Shown here in pieces: positions 46,380-56,481 of a stretch of DNA of 64,000 nt; the first letter of the stretch is position 1, and the number at the start of each line of letters is the position of its first letter. This stretch comes from Rhodanobacter sp. (GTDB lineage: Bacteria > Pseudomonadota > Gammaproteobacteria > Xanthomonadales > Rhodanobacteraceae): NCBI GenBank assembly GCA_040371205.1, contig AP031382.1, positions 1,609,562 through 1,673,561 of the forward strand. Reading direction: 5' to 3'. A model generated the notes under the pieces. That model saw only the letters and a program-made list of their open reading frames with translations, searched no databases and had not been told where the DNA came from. Made by a program: the position numbers and the translations under genes.

Positions 46380-46604
46380 GTTGCGCACAGTTCCACGCAC
46401 ACGTGCGGAACGGGATGCTTCGAGAGCGAGTATCGCGACCGGTCTCGCGCACCGCGCAGCACGCATGTCGTCTCCGACATTTGCCTGCACGTGCCTGACG
46501 CACGATGCGGGGCCTGCGTAGCTGTGCCGGGACGCTCGTCGACTACGCGATCTGCGAATAGGGAGTATGGTCGATGGCTCGTCTCTCGTGATCAGGCCAT
46601 TCGA

Positions 46605-46787
46605 ATGAGCAAGTCGCCCCCGACCTTGACTGTCGCCAACATCCACTCCGTGTATTCCGGCAAGAAGGTCGAATCCGTCGTCGAACATGCGACGCAGTTC
46701 AAGTCGACCAAGCGGTTTGTACGCGACCCCTCACACTCCGGCCACGCGCCAGTGAACCCCAGGGATCTAAAAGGCCGTCGCCGCTGA
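46605..46787 (+). CDS. Small hypothetical ORF in the insert between tRNA-Cys and tRNA-Leu
   Basis: 60 aa, start ATG 46605. The first ~40 codons use mostly G or C in the third position (TLTVANIHSVYSGKKVESVV), as coding sequence in this genome does, then the bias fades (last ~20 residues SHSGHAPVNPRDLKGRRR). No ribosome-binding site is obvious. It may be the remnant of an inserted gene. The same frame stays open back through the tRNAs, so length alone is no evidence. Confidence 0.35.
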   Translation: MSKSPPTLTVANIHSVYSGKKVESVVEHATQFKSTKRFVRDPSHSGHAPVNPRDLKGRRR

Positions 46788-46928
46788 TCGGTGCAAACAG
46801 CGCGCAACTGAGTCGGCCAGGCCACTGCATCTGCAGCGGCTTGGGCCTTCATAGTGCCGCCTGCGGATGGTCCCACGCTGGCCGCATGCTACGATCCGCG
46901 CCGCCTGCACAAAGGCGATCCGCACGCC

Positions 46929-47015
46929 GCCCGGATGGCGAAACTGGTAGACGCAAGGGACTTAAAATCCCTCAGCCGCAAGGCTATGCGGGTTCGATCC
47001 CCGCTCCGGGCACCA
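46929..47015 (+). tRNA. tRNA-Leu(UAA)
   Basis: 87 nt, class II with a long variable arm and encoded CCA. Acceptor GCCCGGA/TCCGGGC, anticodon loop CTTAAAA (anticodon TAA), T-loop TTCGATCC. This corresponds to E. coli leuZ in position. Its 3' end overlaps, in antisense, the terminal codons of the downstream MutS-like ORF. Confidence 0.97.
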
Positions 47016-48657
47016 CGATGCCGGCGTGCGTCGACGACGCTGCTTGGCCAGCGCGCTTCACGCAGTCCATCGCCGCGTCCACCACCTCGGGCGGGAAACC
47101 CATGCGTGCGAGCAGGCGGATGGCGTTGCGTTCGATGGCGGCGCCGGTGCGCAGGCGGTAGTCGAAATAGCCGTCCACTTCGGGGTTTTCCTGGAAGTGG
47201 TAGAGCGCGTAGCGTTCGCCCAGCATCGCCTGCAGTTCCACGTCGTGCGTGGTAACCAGTACCAACGAATGCTCGCCGAGCGCGCGCAGCACGGCGCTGG
47301 CGATGGCGATGCGTTCGATCGTATTGGTGCCGCTGAAGGGTTCGTCGAGCACGAACAGGAGGCCGCCGCCGTGGTGAGCCTCACTGTCGAGGAAGCCGCG
47401 GATCGCCTCGATTTCCGCGAAGTAGTGGCTCTTGCCTGATTCCACCGAATGCTCGCCGCGGATCGCGGCCATCACCGGCAGGCGCGGCAGCACGGCGCGC
47501 GAGGCCAGGCAGAAGCCCGCGGTGCGGCCGAGGATGGCGTTGATCGCGAGCATCTTCACGAAGGTGGTCTTGCCGGCCATGTTCGAGCCGGTGACCAGGG
47601 CGGAGCGGCCATCCAGCCGTATCGAGTTGCACACGCCATCGGGCAGCAGAGGGTGGCAGCCTTCGAGGATCTCCAGCGTGGGCGTGGCGGCCAGTTCCGG
47701 CTGGCAATGCCGCGGGTGCATGGCCAGCGCCGAGGCCAGCGCGATGGCGGCATCGATACCGCCCACCAGTCCGAACGTGGGATGGAGCTTTTCGCGCAGG
47801 CGATAGAACTGTTCCATCGACCACACGTGCACGACCAGTTCCAGCAGGAAGGCGACGTTGAGCCACGGCATCATCCACGACACAATGTCCAACTTGCATG
47901 CGTGCATGAGCCACGATGCGCCGCGGACTTCGTTGCGCGCCGCACGCTCTTCGCGCAGGGCCTGCAGCAGCGGCAGCTCGCTCTTGATCGAACACAGCGC
48001 TTCGGCCACGCCGAGCATGCGCAGGCAGCCGCCCAGCGCATCGATCTCCCGCAGGCTGCGCCAGCTGTAGCGATAGAGGATCGCGGCATTCACCGGCAGC
48101 AGCGCCAGCCACCACCACGCCGACCACGACCATCCGATCACTGCCACCATCAGCGCCAGCGAAAGCGCGCTCCACAGGCTTAGCAGTCCGCGTCGCGCTG
48201 GCGGTTCCGGAATGTCGGCATACAGGGCATCGACGACATGCGCATGCGAGGACTCGCGTAGCGGCAACAGGCCCAGTTGCAGGTGTTCGCGCAGGACAGG
48301 GGCGTCGCGCAGGACAGGGGCGTCGCGCAGTTGCTCGTGCATGGCATGGCGTGCGGCCAGTTCGGCGGGATCGTCCACGTATTCGCGTAGTTGTTTGTGC
48401 AGCGCCTGGCTGCCCAGCGGCGTCACCGTAGTGTCCAGGTCGGCGAACAGGCGCGGGAACTCCAGGTCGGCCCAGGTCTTGTCGTCGACGCAGGCTGTCG
48501 CAGGGCGGGTCAGTTGGAACCAGCGGCCGGCGAAGGGCTCGTGCTTGCCGCCCGGCTTTCCCCATTGCTCGCGCAGTTCGGCGAGCGCCTTGCGGCGGGG
48601 AAGCAGGGCATCGAGCGTCAGGCGCAAGCGATCCTTGGCGTGATGGATGGCGTTCAC
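46984..48657 (-). CDS. Membrane-associated MutS-like ATPase
   Basis: 557 aa; start GTG at 48657 preceded by AAGGAGA. The N-terminus has an unusual helical/hydrophobic part (~residues 155-200, GLLSLWSALSLALMVAVIGW and WWWLALLPVNAAIL) and then the MutS ATPase core: Walker A TGSNMAGKTTFVKM, Walker B LLFVLDEPFSGTNT and VTTHDVE. It lacks the mismatch-binding domain, so it is not a canonical MutS; role unknown. The last ~12 residues (STHAGIVVPGAGIEPA) are read antisense across tRNA-Leu, so the natural stop may have been earlier or lost. A tandem DAPVLR repeat lies near residue 118. Confidence 0.82.
   Translation of the reverse strand: MNAIHHAKDRLRLTLDALLPRRKALAELREQWGKPGGKHEPFAGRWFQLTRPATACVDDKTWADLEFPRLFADLDTTVTPLGSQALHKQLREYVDDPAELAARHAMHEQLRDAPVLRDAPVLREHLQLGLLPLRESSHAHVVDALYADIPEPPARRGLLSLWSALSLALMVAVIGWSWSAWWWLALLPVNAAILYRYSWRSLREIDALGGCLRMLGVAEALCSIKSELPLLQALREERAARNEVRGASWLMHACKLDIVSWMMPWLNVAFLLELVVHVWSMEQFYRLREKLHPTFGLVGGIDAAIALASALAMHPRHCQPELAATPTLEILEGCHPLLPDGVCNSIRLDGRSALVTGSNMAGKTTFVKMLAINAILGRTAGFCLASRAVLPRLPVMAAIRGEHSVESGKSHYFAEIEAIRGFLDSEAHHGGGLLFVLDEPFSGTNTIERIAIASAVLRALGEHSLVLVTTHDVELQAMLGERYALYHFQENPEVDGYFDYRLRTGAAIERNAIRLLARMGFPPEVVDAAMDCVKRAGQAASSTHAGIVVPGAGIEPA
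48289..48330 (-). repeat. 18-bp tandem repeat inside the MutS-like gene
   Basis: Two exact copies of an 18-bp unit (48289-48306 and 48307-48324; starts GCGCAGG) plus a 6-bp partial copy. In the protein it gives LRDAPVLRDAPVLREHL, i.e. an in-frame hexapeptide repeat. Confidence 0.8.
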
Positions 48658-48703
48658 GAGTCTCCTTGGCAAACGCAGGCGATACGGCCAGCGGCGAATT
48701 TCC

Positions 48704-50470
<1,767 letters not shown>

Positions 50471-50535
50471 CGGGATGTCACGCAGGGCGGCCGGTTTGCC
50501 GCAACCTGTTCCAGATGGGGCTACGGCGGGGCGAT

Positions 50536-51648
50536 TCAACCATCGAGCGCCGGGGTCGCCAGTCGCGGCTCGGCCGGATCGCGGCGGTGGCCGATGCCCA
50601 GCCCGGCGCGCAGGCGGAGGAAGGGCCGTTCGATGGCGTAGTGCAGCAGTGCGCCGGTGGCAAGGATGGCGACCGCATGCAAGGCGAAGGCGGCGAGGCC
50701 ATGTACCGCAGGCCAGCGCGCCAGCGCTTCGTGCACCGCATGCATGGGCAGCTTGTGGCTGAGGTACAGGCTGTACGAAATGCCGGCGATCCAGCCCGCG
50801 CCCGGGATGCGCCAACGCCCCAGCCAGCTGCGGGTGCCTGCACCGGCGGCCACCAGCAAGGCCAGCGCAAGCGAGAGCAGCGGGAAGCCGAACACGCTGG
50901 CGGCGAACCCGCTCTTGTCGCGAAACAGCCAGATCGCCGCGGCGGCCAGCAACAGCCCCGCGATGGCCAAGGCGTTGGCGCGCTGCTGCAGGTGCGCCCA
51001 CCAGCGCGGGCGATAGCACTGGATCGTCGCCAGCACCACGCCGCCCAGCAGACCGTCCAGGCGCGTCCATGTCGGGTAGTAGACGCTTTCCAGCCAGTCC
51101 TTGCCGTGCAACACGGCGTATCCGCGCAGCAGCATGCCGGCCAGCACGACCAGCACGCCGCCGCCGATCGCCAGCGCGCGCGACGAACGCCGCGCCAACC
51201 ACCATGCCAGCAGCGGGAACACCAGGTAGAAGTGTTCCTCCACGCACAACGACCAGGCGTGCGAGAACGCCTGGTTATGCCGGTAGTCGATCAGCAGGTT
51301 CAGCGTGAAAGTGAGGAACTGCCACGCCGGCTGCATGCCCGGCGCCTCGCGCCAGCCGGGAAACAGCTCGTACACCGCCAGCACCGCGAGGAAGGCGGGC
51401 AGGATGCGGAAGGCGCGGCGCAGGTAGAACGCGCCGAAGTGCAGCGGCTCGCCGCGGCTCAGCGGTTCCAGCAGTTGCCGGCCGATCAGGTAGCCGCTGA
51501 GCACGAAGAACAGGTCCACCCCCATCCAGCCATCGTCGGCGACGGGCTGCCACGGGCCGCCGATGCCGCCGATCATCCACGAGTGGAACAGCATCACCCA
51601 GACGATGGCGATGGCGCGCAGCAGGTCGAGGCCGGGCAGGCGGGTCAT
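50536..51648 (-). CDS. Acyltransferase family 3 (OafA/YrhL-type) membrane protein
   Basis: 370 aa, start MTRLPGLDLLRAIAIVWVM with GAGGGG upstream. Ten or so hydrophobic segments; the AT3 motifs are an early His (LFHSW), GVDLFFVLSGYLIGRQLL, FYLRRAFRILPAF and SWSLCVEEHFYLVFPLL. Such proteins O-acetylate LPS, exopolysaccharide or peptidoglycan at the inner membrane. Substrate unknown. Confidence 0.9.
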   Translation of the reverse strand: MTRLPGLDLLRAIAIVWVMLFHSWMIGGIGGPWQPVADDGWMGVDLFFVLSGYLIGRQLLEPLSRGEPLHFGAFYLRRAFRILPAFLAVLAVYELFPGWREAPGMQPAWQFLTFTLNLLIDYRHNQAFSHAWSLCVEEHFYLVFPLLAWWLARRSSRALAIGGGVLVVLAGMLLRGYAVLHGKDWLESVYYPTWTRLDGLLGGVVLATIQCYRPRWWAHLQQRANALAIAGLLLAAAAIWLFRDKSGFAASVFGFPLLSLALALLVAAGAGTRSWLGRWRIPGAGWIAGISYSLYLSHKLPMHAVHEALARWPAVHGLAAFALHAVAILATGALLHYAIERPFLRLRAGLGIGHRRDPAEPRLATPALDG

Positions 51649-51727
51649 GGATTCCCCTCGGGTGCGATGGAGCCCGCGCAGTATGCATGGCGGATGAGGC
51701 GGAAATCTGGCGCAACAGGGGCCTGCT

Positions 51728-52324
51728 TCAATCCATCCGCCGTGCGGCGATCCGGCCGCGGCTGAGGTCGCCGATGCGTGCCTGCACCTCGGCCACCCGC
51801 TGCGCGGGCAACTCGCATTCCAGCGTCACGCCGTCGGCGCCGAACGACTCGTGTACGGTCTCGGCTTCCAGCTCGCGCAGGCGTGCCTTGAACAGCGCCA
51901 GTTCCGCGAAATCGCAACGGAAGCCCAGCCGCGCCATCGCCACGATGGCCACGCGGTCGGCGTTGCGCAGGCATTCCGCCGCGGTGCCGCCGTAGGCGCG
52001 GGCCAGGCCGCCGGCGCCGAGCTTGATGCCGCCGTACCAGCGCGTCACCACCACGGCCACGCGGTCGCAGCCCTGGCCCTCGATGGCCTGCAGGATGGGG
52101 CGGCCGGCGGTGCCGCCGGGTTCGCCGTCGTCGTTGAAGCGGTAGTCCTGGCCGATGCGGTAGGCCCAGCAGTTATGTGTGGCATCGGCGGCGGACACCT
52201 CGCGCACGAAGGCCAGCGCCTGTTCCGGTGTGGCGACCGGGGCCGCTTGCGCGAGAAAACGGCTTTTCTTGATGTCCTCGGCGTGGCGGCAGGCGGCGAC
52301 GAGGGTGTGCAGCGGTTCGCTCAT
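51728..52324 (-). CDS. YigZ/IMPACT family protein
   Basis: 198 aa, start MSEPLHTLVAACRH at 52324. IMPACT/UPF0029 domain: KKSRFLAQAAPV, ATHNCWAYRIG, RFNDDGEPGGTAGRPIL, VVVTRWYGGIKLGAGGLARAYGG. The C-terminal ~60 residues match the DUF1949 segment of YigZ. Cytoplasmic, function unclear, sometimes linked to proline peptidase neighbours in other genomes. Confidence 0.92.
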   Translation of the reverse strand: MSEPLHTLVAACRHAEDIKKSRFLAQAAPVATPEQALAFVREVSAADATHNCWAYRIGQDYRFNDDGEPGGTAGRPILQAIEGQGCDRVAVVVTRWYGGIKLGAGGLARAYGGTAAECLRNADRVAIVAMARLGFRCDFAELALFKARLRELEAETVHESFGADGVTLECELPAQRVAEVQARIGDLSRGRIAARRMD

Positions 52325-52395
52325 GCGCGCAGGGTAGGGCAACGTGTCATGCCTTTGCATTAACCTGCCGGTTTCGTTCGAGGCGGAATGTCGCG

Positions 52396-53154
52396 ATGTC
52401 GCTGGATGTACTGATCCTCGCCGTGCTGCTCGGTCTGCTGCTGCGCGCCTTGAAGCGACGCCGTGCGGCGGCCGCCGCGCTGGCGCTGGCCGTCGTGCTG
52501 TTCGTGGTCACTGGCTGCGGCCTGTTGCCGGCGTGGCTGCTGCGCGGCCTGCAATCGCCGTATGCGCGGCAAGCAACGCCGGCCTGGGCGCCGCGCAACG
52601 CCATCGTGTTGCTGGGCGCCGGCACCGTGCGCACGCCGGACGGCGCGGTGGAGCCCACCTTGTTCGCGAACGGCCGTATCAACGAGGCGCTCGCGCTGTA
52701 CCGCGAATGCAAGGCCAGCGGCCACGATTGCAAGCTGGAAGTCAGCGGCGGCGACGCATGGCACACGGGCCGGACGGAGGCCGACGTGTACGCCGCGCTG
52801 CTGCGGCGCCTCGGCGTCCCGGCCGGCGACCTGCTGCTGGAGCCGCGCAGCATGAACACCTGGCAGAACGCCCAGTTCAGCGCACCTCTGTTGCGCGGCT
52901 ACGGCGCGCAGCGGGTGGTGCTGGTGTCGTCCGCCGTGCACCTGCGCCGTGCCAGCCTGTATTTCGCCCACTTCGGCATCGTGGCCATGCCGGTGCGCGG
53001 CGACTGGCTGAAGGCACGCCTGGACTGGTGGCCGCAATCCTGGAACTTCGCGCTGGCCGACGCGGCGCTGCACGAGTACGTCGGCGTGCTGCGTTACCGC
53101 GTCTACAACGCGTTGGGCTGGAACGTGCGCGCGACTAGTCCCGGCGCCGCGTGA
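52396..53154 (+). CDS. ElyC/YdcF (DUF218) envelope protein
   Basis: 252 aa. N-terminal signal anchor (LILAVLLGLLLRAL, AALALAVVLFVVTGCG; two hydrophobic segments), then the DUF218 domain with AIVLLGAGTVRT, the catalytic-like SGGDAWHTGRTEA and SSAVHLRRASLYF. E. coli ElyC influences peptidoglycan assembly and osmotic stability at low temperature. Convergent with the aldehyde dehydrogenase gene. Confidence 0.88.
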   Translation: MSLDVLILAVLLGLLLRALKRRRAAAAALALAVVLFVVTGCGLLPAWLLRGLQSPYARQATPAWAPRNAIVLLGAGTVRTPDGAVEPTLFANGRINEALALYRECKASGHDCKLEVSGGDAWHTGRTEADVYAALLRRLGVPAGDLLLEPRSMNTWQNAQFSAPLLRGYGAQRVVLVSSAVHLRRASLYFAHFGIVAMPVRGDWLKARLDWWPQSWNFALADAALHEYVGVLRYRVYNALGWNVRATSPGAA

Positions 53155-53155
53155 G

Positions 53156-54586
53156 TCAGCTCCGGCGCATCACCATCAGGCGCAGCTCGCTCATGTCCTC
53201 GATCGCGTAGCGCACGCCTTCGCGGCCGAGGCCGGACAGCTTCACGCCGCCGTAGGGCATGTTGTCCACGCGGAAGCTGGGAATGTCGTTCACCACCACG
53301 CCGCCCTGTTCCAGTTCGTCCCAGGCGCGCATGGCGTGGTCGAGGCTGTCGGTGAAGATGCCGGCCTGCAGGCCGTAGTCGGAGTCGTTGACCAGCCGGA
53401 CGGCCTCGTCGAAGGTGCGGAACGGCGCCAGCAGGGCGAACGGGCCGAACGCCTCCATGCGGTTCGCCTTGGCCTCGCGCGGCACGTGTTCCATCAGCGT
53501 GGCGTCGAGCATGTTGCCCTGGCGCTTGCCGCCGCAGAGGATTTTTCCGCCGGCCTTCTTCGCTTCCATGATCCAGCCGTGCAGGCGTTCGGCGGCGGCC
53601 TCGTCGATCATCGGGCCGAGGAACACGCTCTTGTCCTTCGGATCGCCGGCCTTGAGCTTTTTCGTCGCCGCGACCAGCTTCTTTTTCAGCTTCTCGTAGA
53701 CGTCGGCGTGGGCATAGATGCGCTGCACGCCGATGCAGCTCTGGCCGGACTGGTAGAACGCGCCGAAGATCAGGCGCTGCACCACCTTGTCCAGCTTGGC
53801 GCCCTGGTCGGCATCGACGATGCAAGCCGCGTTGCCGCCCAGTTCCAGCGTCACCTTCTTGCGTCCGGCGCGGGCCTTCAGGTCCCAGCCGATCTGGCCG
53901 CCGGTGAAGGAGAGCAGCTTGAAGCGTTCGTCTTCCACCAGCGGCGCGGCGTGCTTGCCGTCCAGCGGCAGGATCGAGAACGCGCCCTTCGGCAGGTCGG
54001 TTTCCGCCAGCACCTCGCCGATGATCAGCGCGCCGATGGGGGTCTTTTCCGAGGGTTTCAGCACGAACGGGCAGCCGGCGGCGATCGCCGGCGCCACCTT
54101 GTGCGCCACCAGGTTCAGCGGGAAGTTGAACGGCGTGATGAAGGACACCGGGCCCAGCGGCACGCGTTTGGTATAGCCGTGGTAGCCGTCGAGGCGTTCC
54201 GCGAGTTCCAGGTTCAGGGTCTCGCCGTTGATGCGCACGGATTCCTCGGCGGCGATGCGGAAGGTCTCGATCAGGCGTGTCACTTCGCCCGCCGCGTCCT
54301 TGATCGGCTTGCCAGCCTCGATGCACAGCGCCTCGGCCAGCTCGTCGCGGCGCGCCTCGAAGCGATCCACGCAATGCTGCAGCACCGCCTGCCGCGCCCA
54401 TGGCTTGAACTCGCGCATCGGCCCGGCCGCCTGTACCGCGGCGGCGATGGCCTTCTCGGTGGCCTTGGCGTCGGGCATGGCCACACGGGTGGCCAGCTTG
54501 CCGCTGTACTTGTCGAGGACGTCCAGTTGGGTTTTCGAGGTCTGCGGCCGGTTGGCGAGGTAGTAGGGATAGGTCTTGGCGAGCAT
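53156..54586 (-). CDS. NAD(P)-dependent aldehyde dehydrogenase
   Basis: 476 aa, start at 54586 with GGAGAAATCC before ATG. Catalytic Cys in YQSGQSCIGVQRI, Glu in TLELGGNAACIV, cofactor motif FTGGQIGWDLK, PFNFPLNLVAHKVAPAIAAGC. It is 13 nt downstream of an acetolactate synthase gene. Substrate unknown; the pairing of these two genes is also seen in other Xanthomonadales and may indicate a shared catabolic route. Confidence 0.92.
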   Translation of the reverse strand: MLAKTYPYYLANRPQTSKTQLDVLDKYSGKLATRVAMPDAKATEKAIAAAVQAAGPMREFKPWARQAVLQHCVDRFEARRDELAEALCIEAGKPIKDAAGEVTRLIETFRIAAEESVRINGETLNLELAERLDGYHGYTKRVPLGPVSFITPFNFPLNLVAHKVAPAIAAGCPFVLKPSEKTPIGALIIGEVLAETDLPKGAFSILPLDGKHAAPLVEDERFKLLSFTGGQIGWDLKARAGRKKVTLELGGNAACIVDADQGAKLDKVVQRLIFGAFYQSGQSCIGVQRIYAHADVYEKLKKKLVAATKKLKAGDPKDKSVFLGPMIDEAAAERLHGWIMEAKKAGGKILCGGKRQGNMLDATLMEHVPREAKANRMEAFGPFALLAPFRTFDEAVRLVNDSDYGLQAGIFTDSLDHAMRAWDELEQGGVVVNDIPSFRVDNMPYGGVKLSGLGREGVRYAIEDMSELRLMVMRRS

Positions 54587-54599
54587 GGATTTCTCCGGA

Positions 54600-56243
54600 T
54601 CAGACCGCCGCGCTGAGCTGGCGGATTTGTTCGTCGAGGATGCGATGGTTGTCGGTATAGTCGATGGCCAGGTCGATCAGGTGCACGCCGCCGGCGTCGA
54701 ACGCCGCGCGCAGCGTGGGCAGGAAGTCTTCCGCGCTGTCCGGCCGGTGGCCATGCGCGCCATGCGCCTCGGCGAACATCACGAAATCGGGATTGCCGAA
54801 GTGCATGCCGAAGTCGGCGAAGCCCATGTCGGCCTGCTTCCAGCGGATCATGCCGTAGGCGTCGTCGCGCAGCAGCAGGATCACCAGGTCGAGCTTGAGC
54901 CGCACCGCGGTCTCCAGCTCCTGCGCGTTCATCATGAAGCCGCCGTCGCCGCAGATCGCCAGCACCTTGCGCTCCGGATGCACCAGTTTCGCGGCGATCG
55001 CCGAGGGCAGGCCGGCGCCCATGGTCGCCAGCGCGTTGTCCAGCAGGATCGTGTTCGGCTGGCGGGCGCGGTAATAGCGTGCGTACCACAGCTTGTACAT
55101 GCCGTTGTCCAGGCACAGCATGCCGTCGTCCGGCATGCATGCGCGGGTGTCGTCGACCACGCGCACCGGATGCATCGGAAAGCGCGGGTCGTCGGCGTGT
55201 TCCTTCAGCTGCGCATGGAACGCCTTGCGCACCTTGTCGAAGTAGCCGAAGTCCCAGTGCGGCTGCTTCTGCAGCGCGTCGGTGAGCCGCTCGATGGTGT
55301 GAGCGATGTCGCCCACCACCTCGATCTGCGGGAAGTACACCGCGTCCACCTCGGCGGTGGAGAAGTTGATGTGGATCACCGTGCGGCGGCCTTTGTGCAT
55401 GAAGAACGGCGGCTTCTCCACCACGTCGTGGCCGGCGTTGACGATCACGTCGGCGGCGTCGATCGCGCGGTGCACGAAGTCGCCGTCGGACAGCGCGGCA
55501 TTGCCCAGCCACAGCGGGTGGTCCTCGTCCACCACGCCCTTGCCCATCTGCGTGGTGAAGAACGGGATGCCCAGCTTGTCGATGAAGGCGCGCAGCGCCA
55601 CCGCGGTGCGCTGGCGGTTCGCCGCCGCGCCTATCATCAGGATCGGGTGTTTCGCCTGGCTGATCGCTTCGCCGGCCTGCAGCAGGGCGGCGTCGTCGGG
55701 CGAAGGCCGGCGGGCGTACTCGGTGGGCAGCAGGATGGCGTCGTCCAGCTCGTCGCGCGCGACGTCCTCGGGCAGTTCCAGGTGCGCCGCGCCGGGGCGC
55801 TCCTCCTCGGCGCGGCGGAACGCCTCGCGTATCCGCGCCGGGATCGTCGCGGCGGACACCACCTGGCGCGTGTACTTGGTCAGCGGCTGCATCATGTCCA
55901 CCACGTCGACCAGTTGGAACAGGCCTTGCCGGTGCAGGCGGATGGGTTTCTGCCCGGTGATCATCAGCATCGGCATCGCGCCCAACTGGGCATAGGCCGC
56001 CGCGGTGACCAGGTTGGTCGCGCCCGGTCCCAGTGTGGACAGCGCCACGCCGGCTTCGCCGGTGAGCCGGCCCCAAGTAGCCGCCATGAAACCGGCGGCC
56101 TGTTCGTGACGGGTCACGATCAACCGTATCGAGGACTCGCGCAATGCCTCGACCAGATCGAGATTCTCCTCGCCCGGCACGCCGAAGATGCAACGCACAC
56201 CTTCGGCCTCCAGTGCCTTCACGAACAACGATGCAGCTTTCAT
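54600..56243 (-). CDS. Thiamine-diphosphate enzyme, catabolic acetolactate synthase-like
   Basis: 547 aa, start at 56243 (MKAASLFVKALEAEGV) with GAGGAG five nt upstream. ThDP-binding GDGGFMMNAQELETAVR and the N-terminal catalytic Glu region VPGEENLDLVEAL, IVTRHEQAAGFMAA, ALSTLGPGATNLVTA. It most resembles the large subunit without partner, AlsS-like; pyruvate decarboxylation is likely but not certain. The 238-nt upstream region to xseA is non-coding with no notable elements beyond a likely promoter. Confidence 0.87.
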   Translation of the reverse strand: MKAASLFVKALEAEGVRCIFGVPGEENLDLVEALRESSIRLIVTRHEQAAGFMAATWGRLTGEAGVALSTLGPGATNLVTAAAYAQLGAMPMLMITGQKPIRLHRQGLFQLVDVVDMMQPLTKYTRQVVSAATIPARIREAFRRAEEERPGAAHLELPEDVARDELDDAILLPTEYARRPSPDDAALLQAGEAISQAKHPILMIGAAANRQRTAVALRAFIDKLGIPFFTTQMGKGVVDEDHPLWLGNAALSDGDFVHRAIDAADVIVNAGHDVVEKPPFFMHKGRRTVIHINFSTAEVDAVYFPQIEVVGDIAHTIERLTDALQKQPHWDFGYFDKVRKAFHAQLKEHADDPRFPMHPVRVVDDTRACMPDDGMLCLDNGMYKLWYARYYRARQPNTILLDNALATMGAGLPSAIAAKLVHPERKVLAICGDGGFMMNAQELETAVRLKLDLVILLLRDDAYGMIRWKQADMGFADFGMHFGNPDFVMFAEAHGAHGHRPDSAEDFLPTLRAAFDAGGVHLIDLAIDYTDNHRILDEQIRQLSAAV

Positions 56244-56481
56244 GCACACTCCTCAGCAGGAAGCAGACGGACAGGGTGCGTGATGCCGCGTTCAATGCAT
56301 GTGAGCGGGGTTCGCGCGTCGCACGCGCGCCATTGCGCTTCGTGAGCGGCTTCGCGATGTCGAATTCGCGCAGGGCGGTTTGCCGCGGATGGTTGCGGAC
56401 GGAACGCTCATGCGAGTGAGCGCGCTTTCTCGAATGAGCTGGGCATGGTTCCGGTTCGGCACGGAACAGGGCGTTGCGGGA

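Noticed and set aside
56244-56481. Possible small ORFs in the 238-nt gap upstream of the acetolactate synthase
   Set aside because: Short frames without ribosome-binding site, codon bias or known motif.
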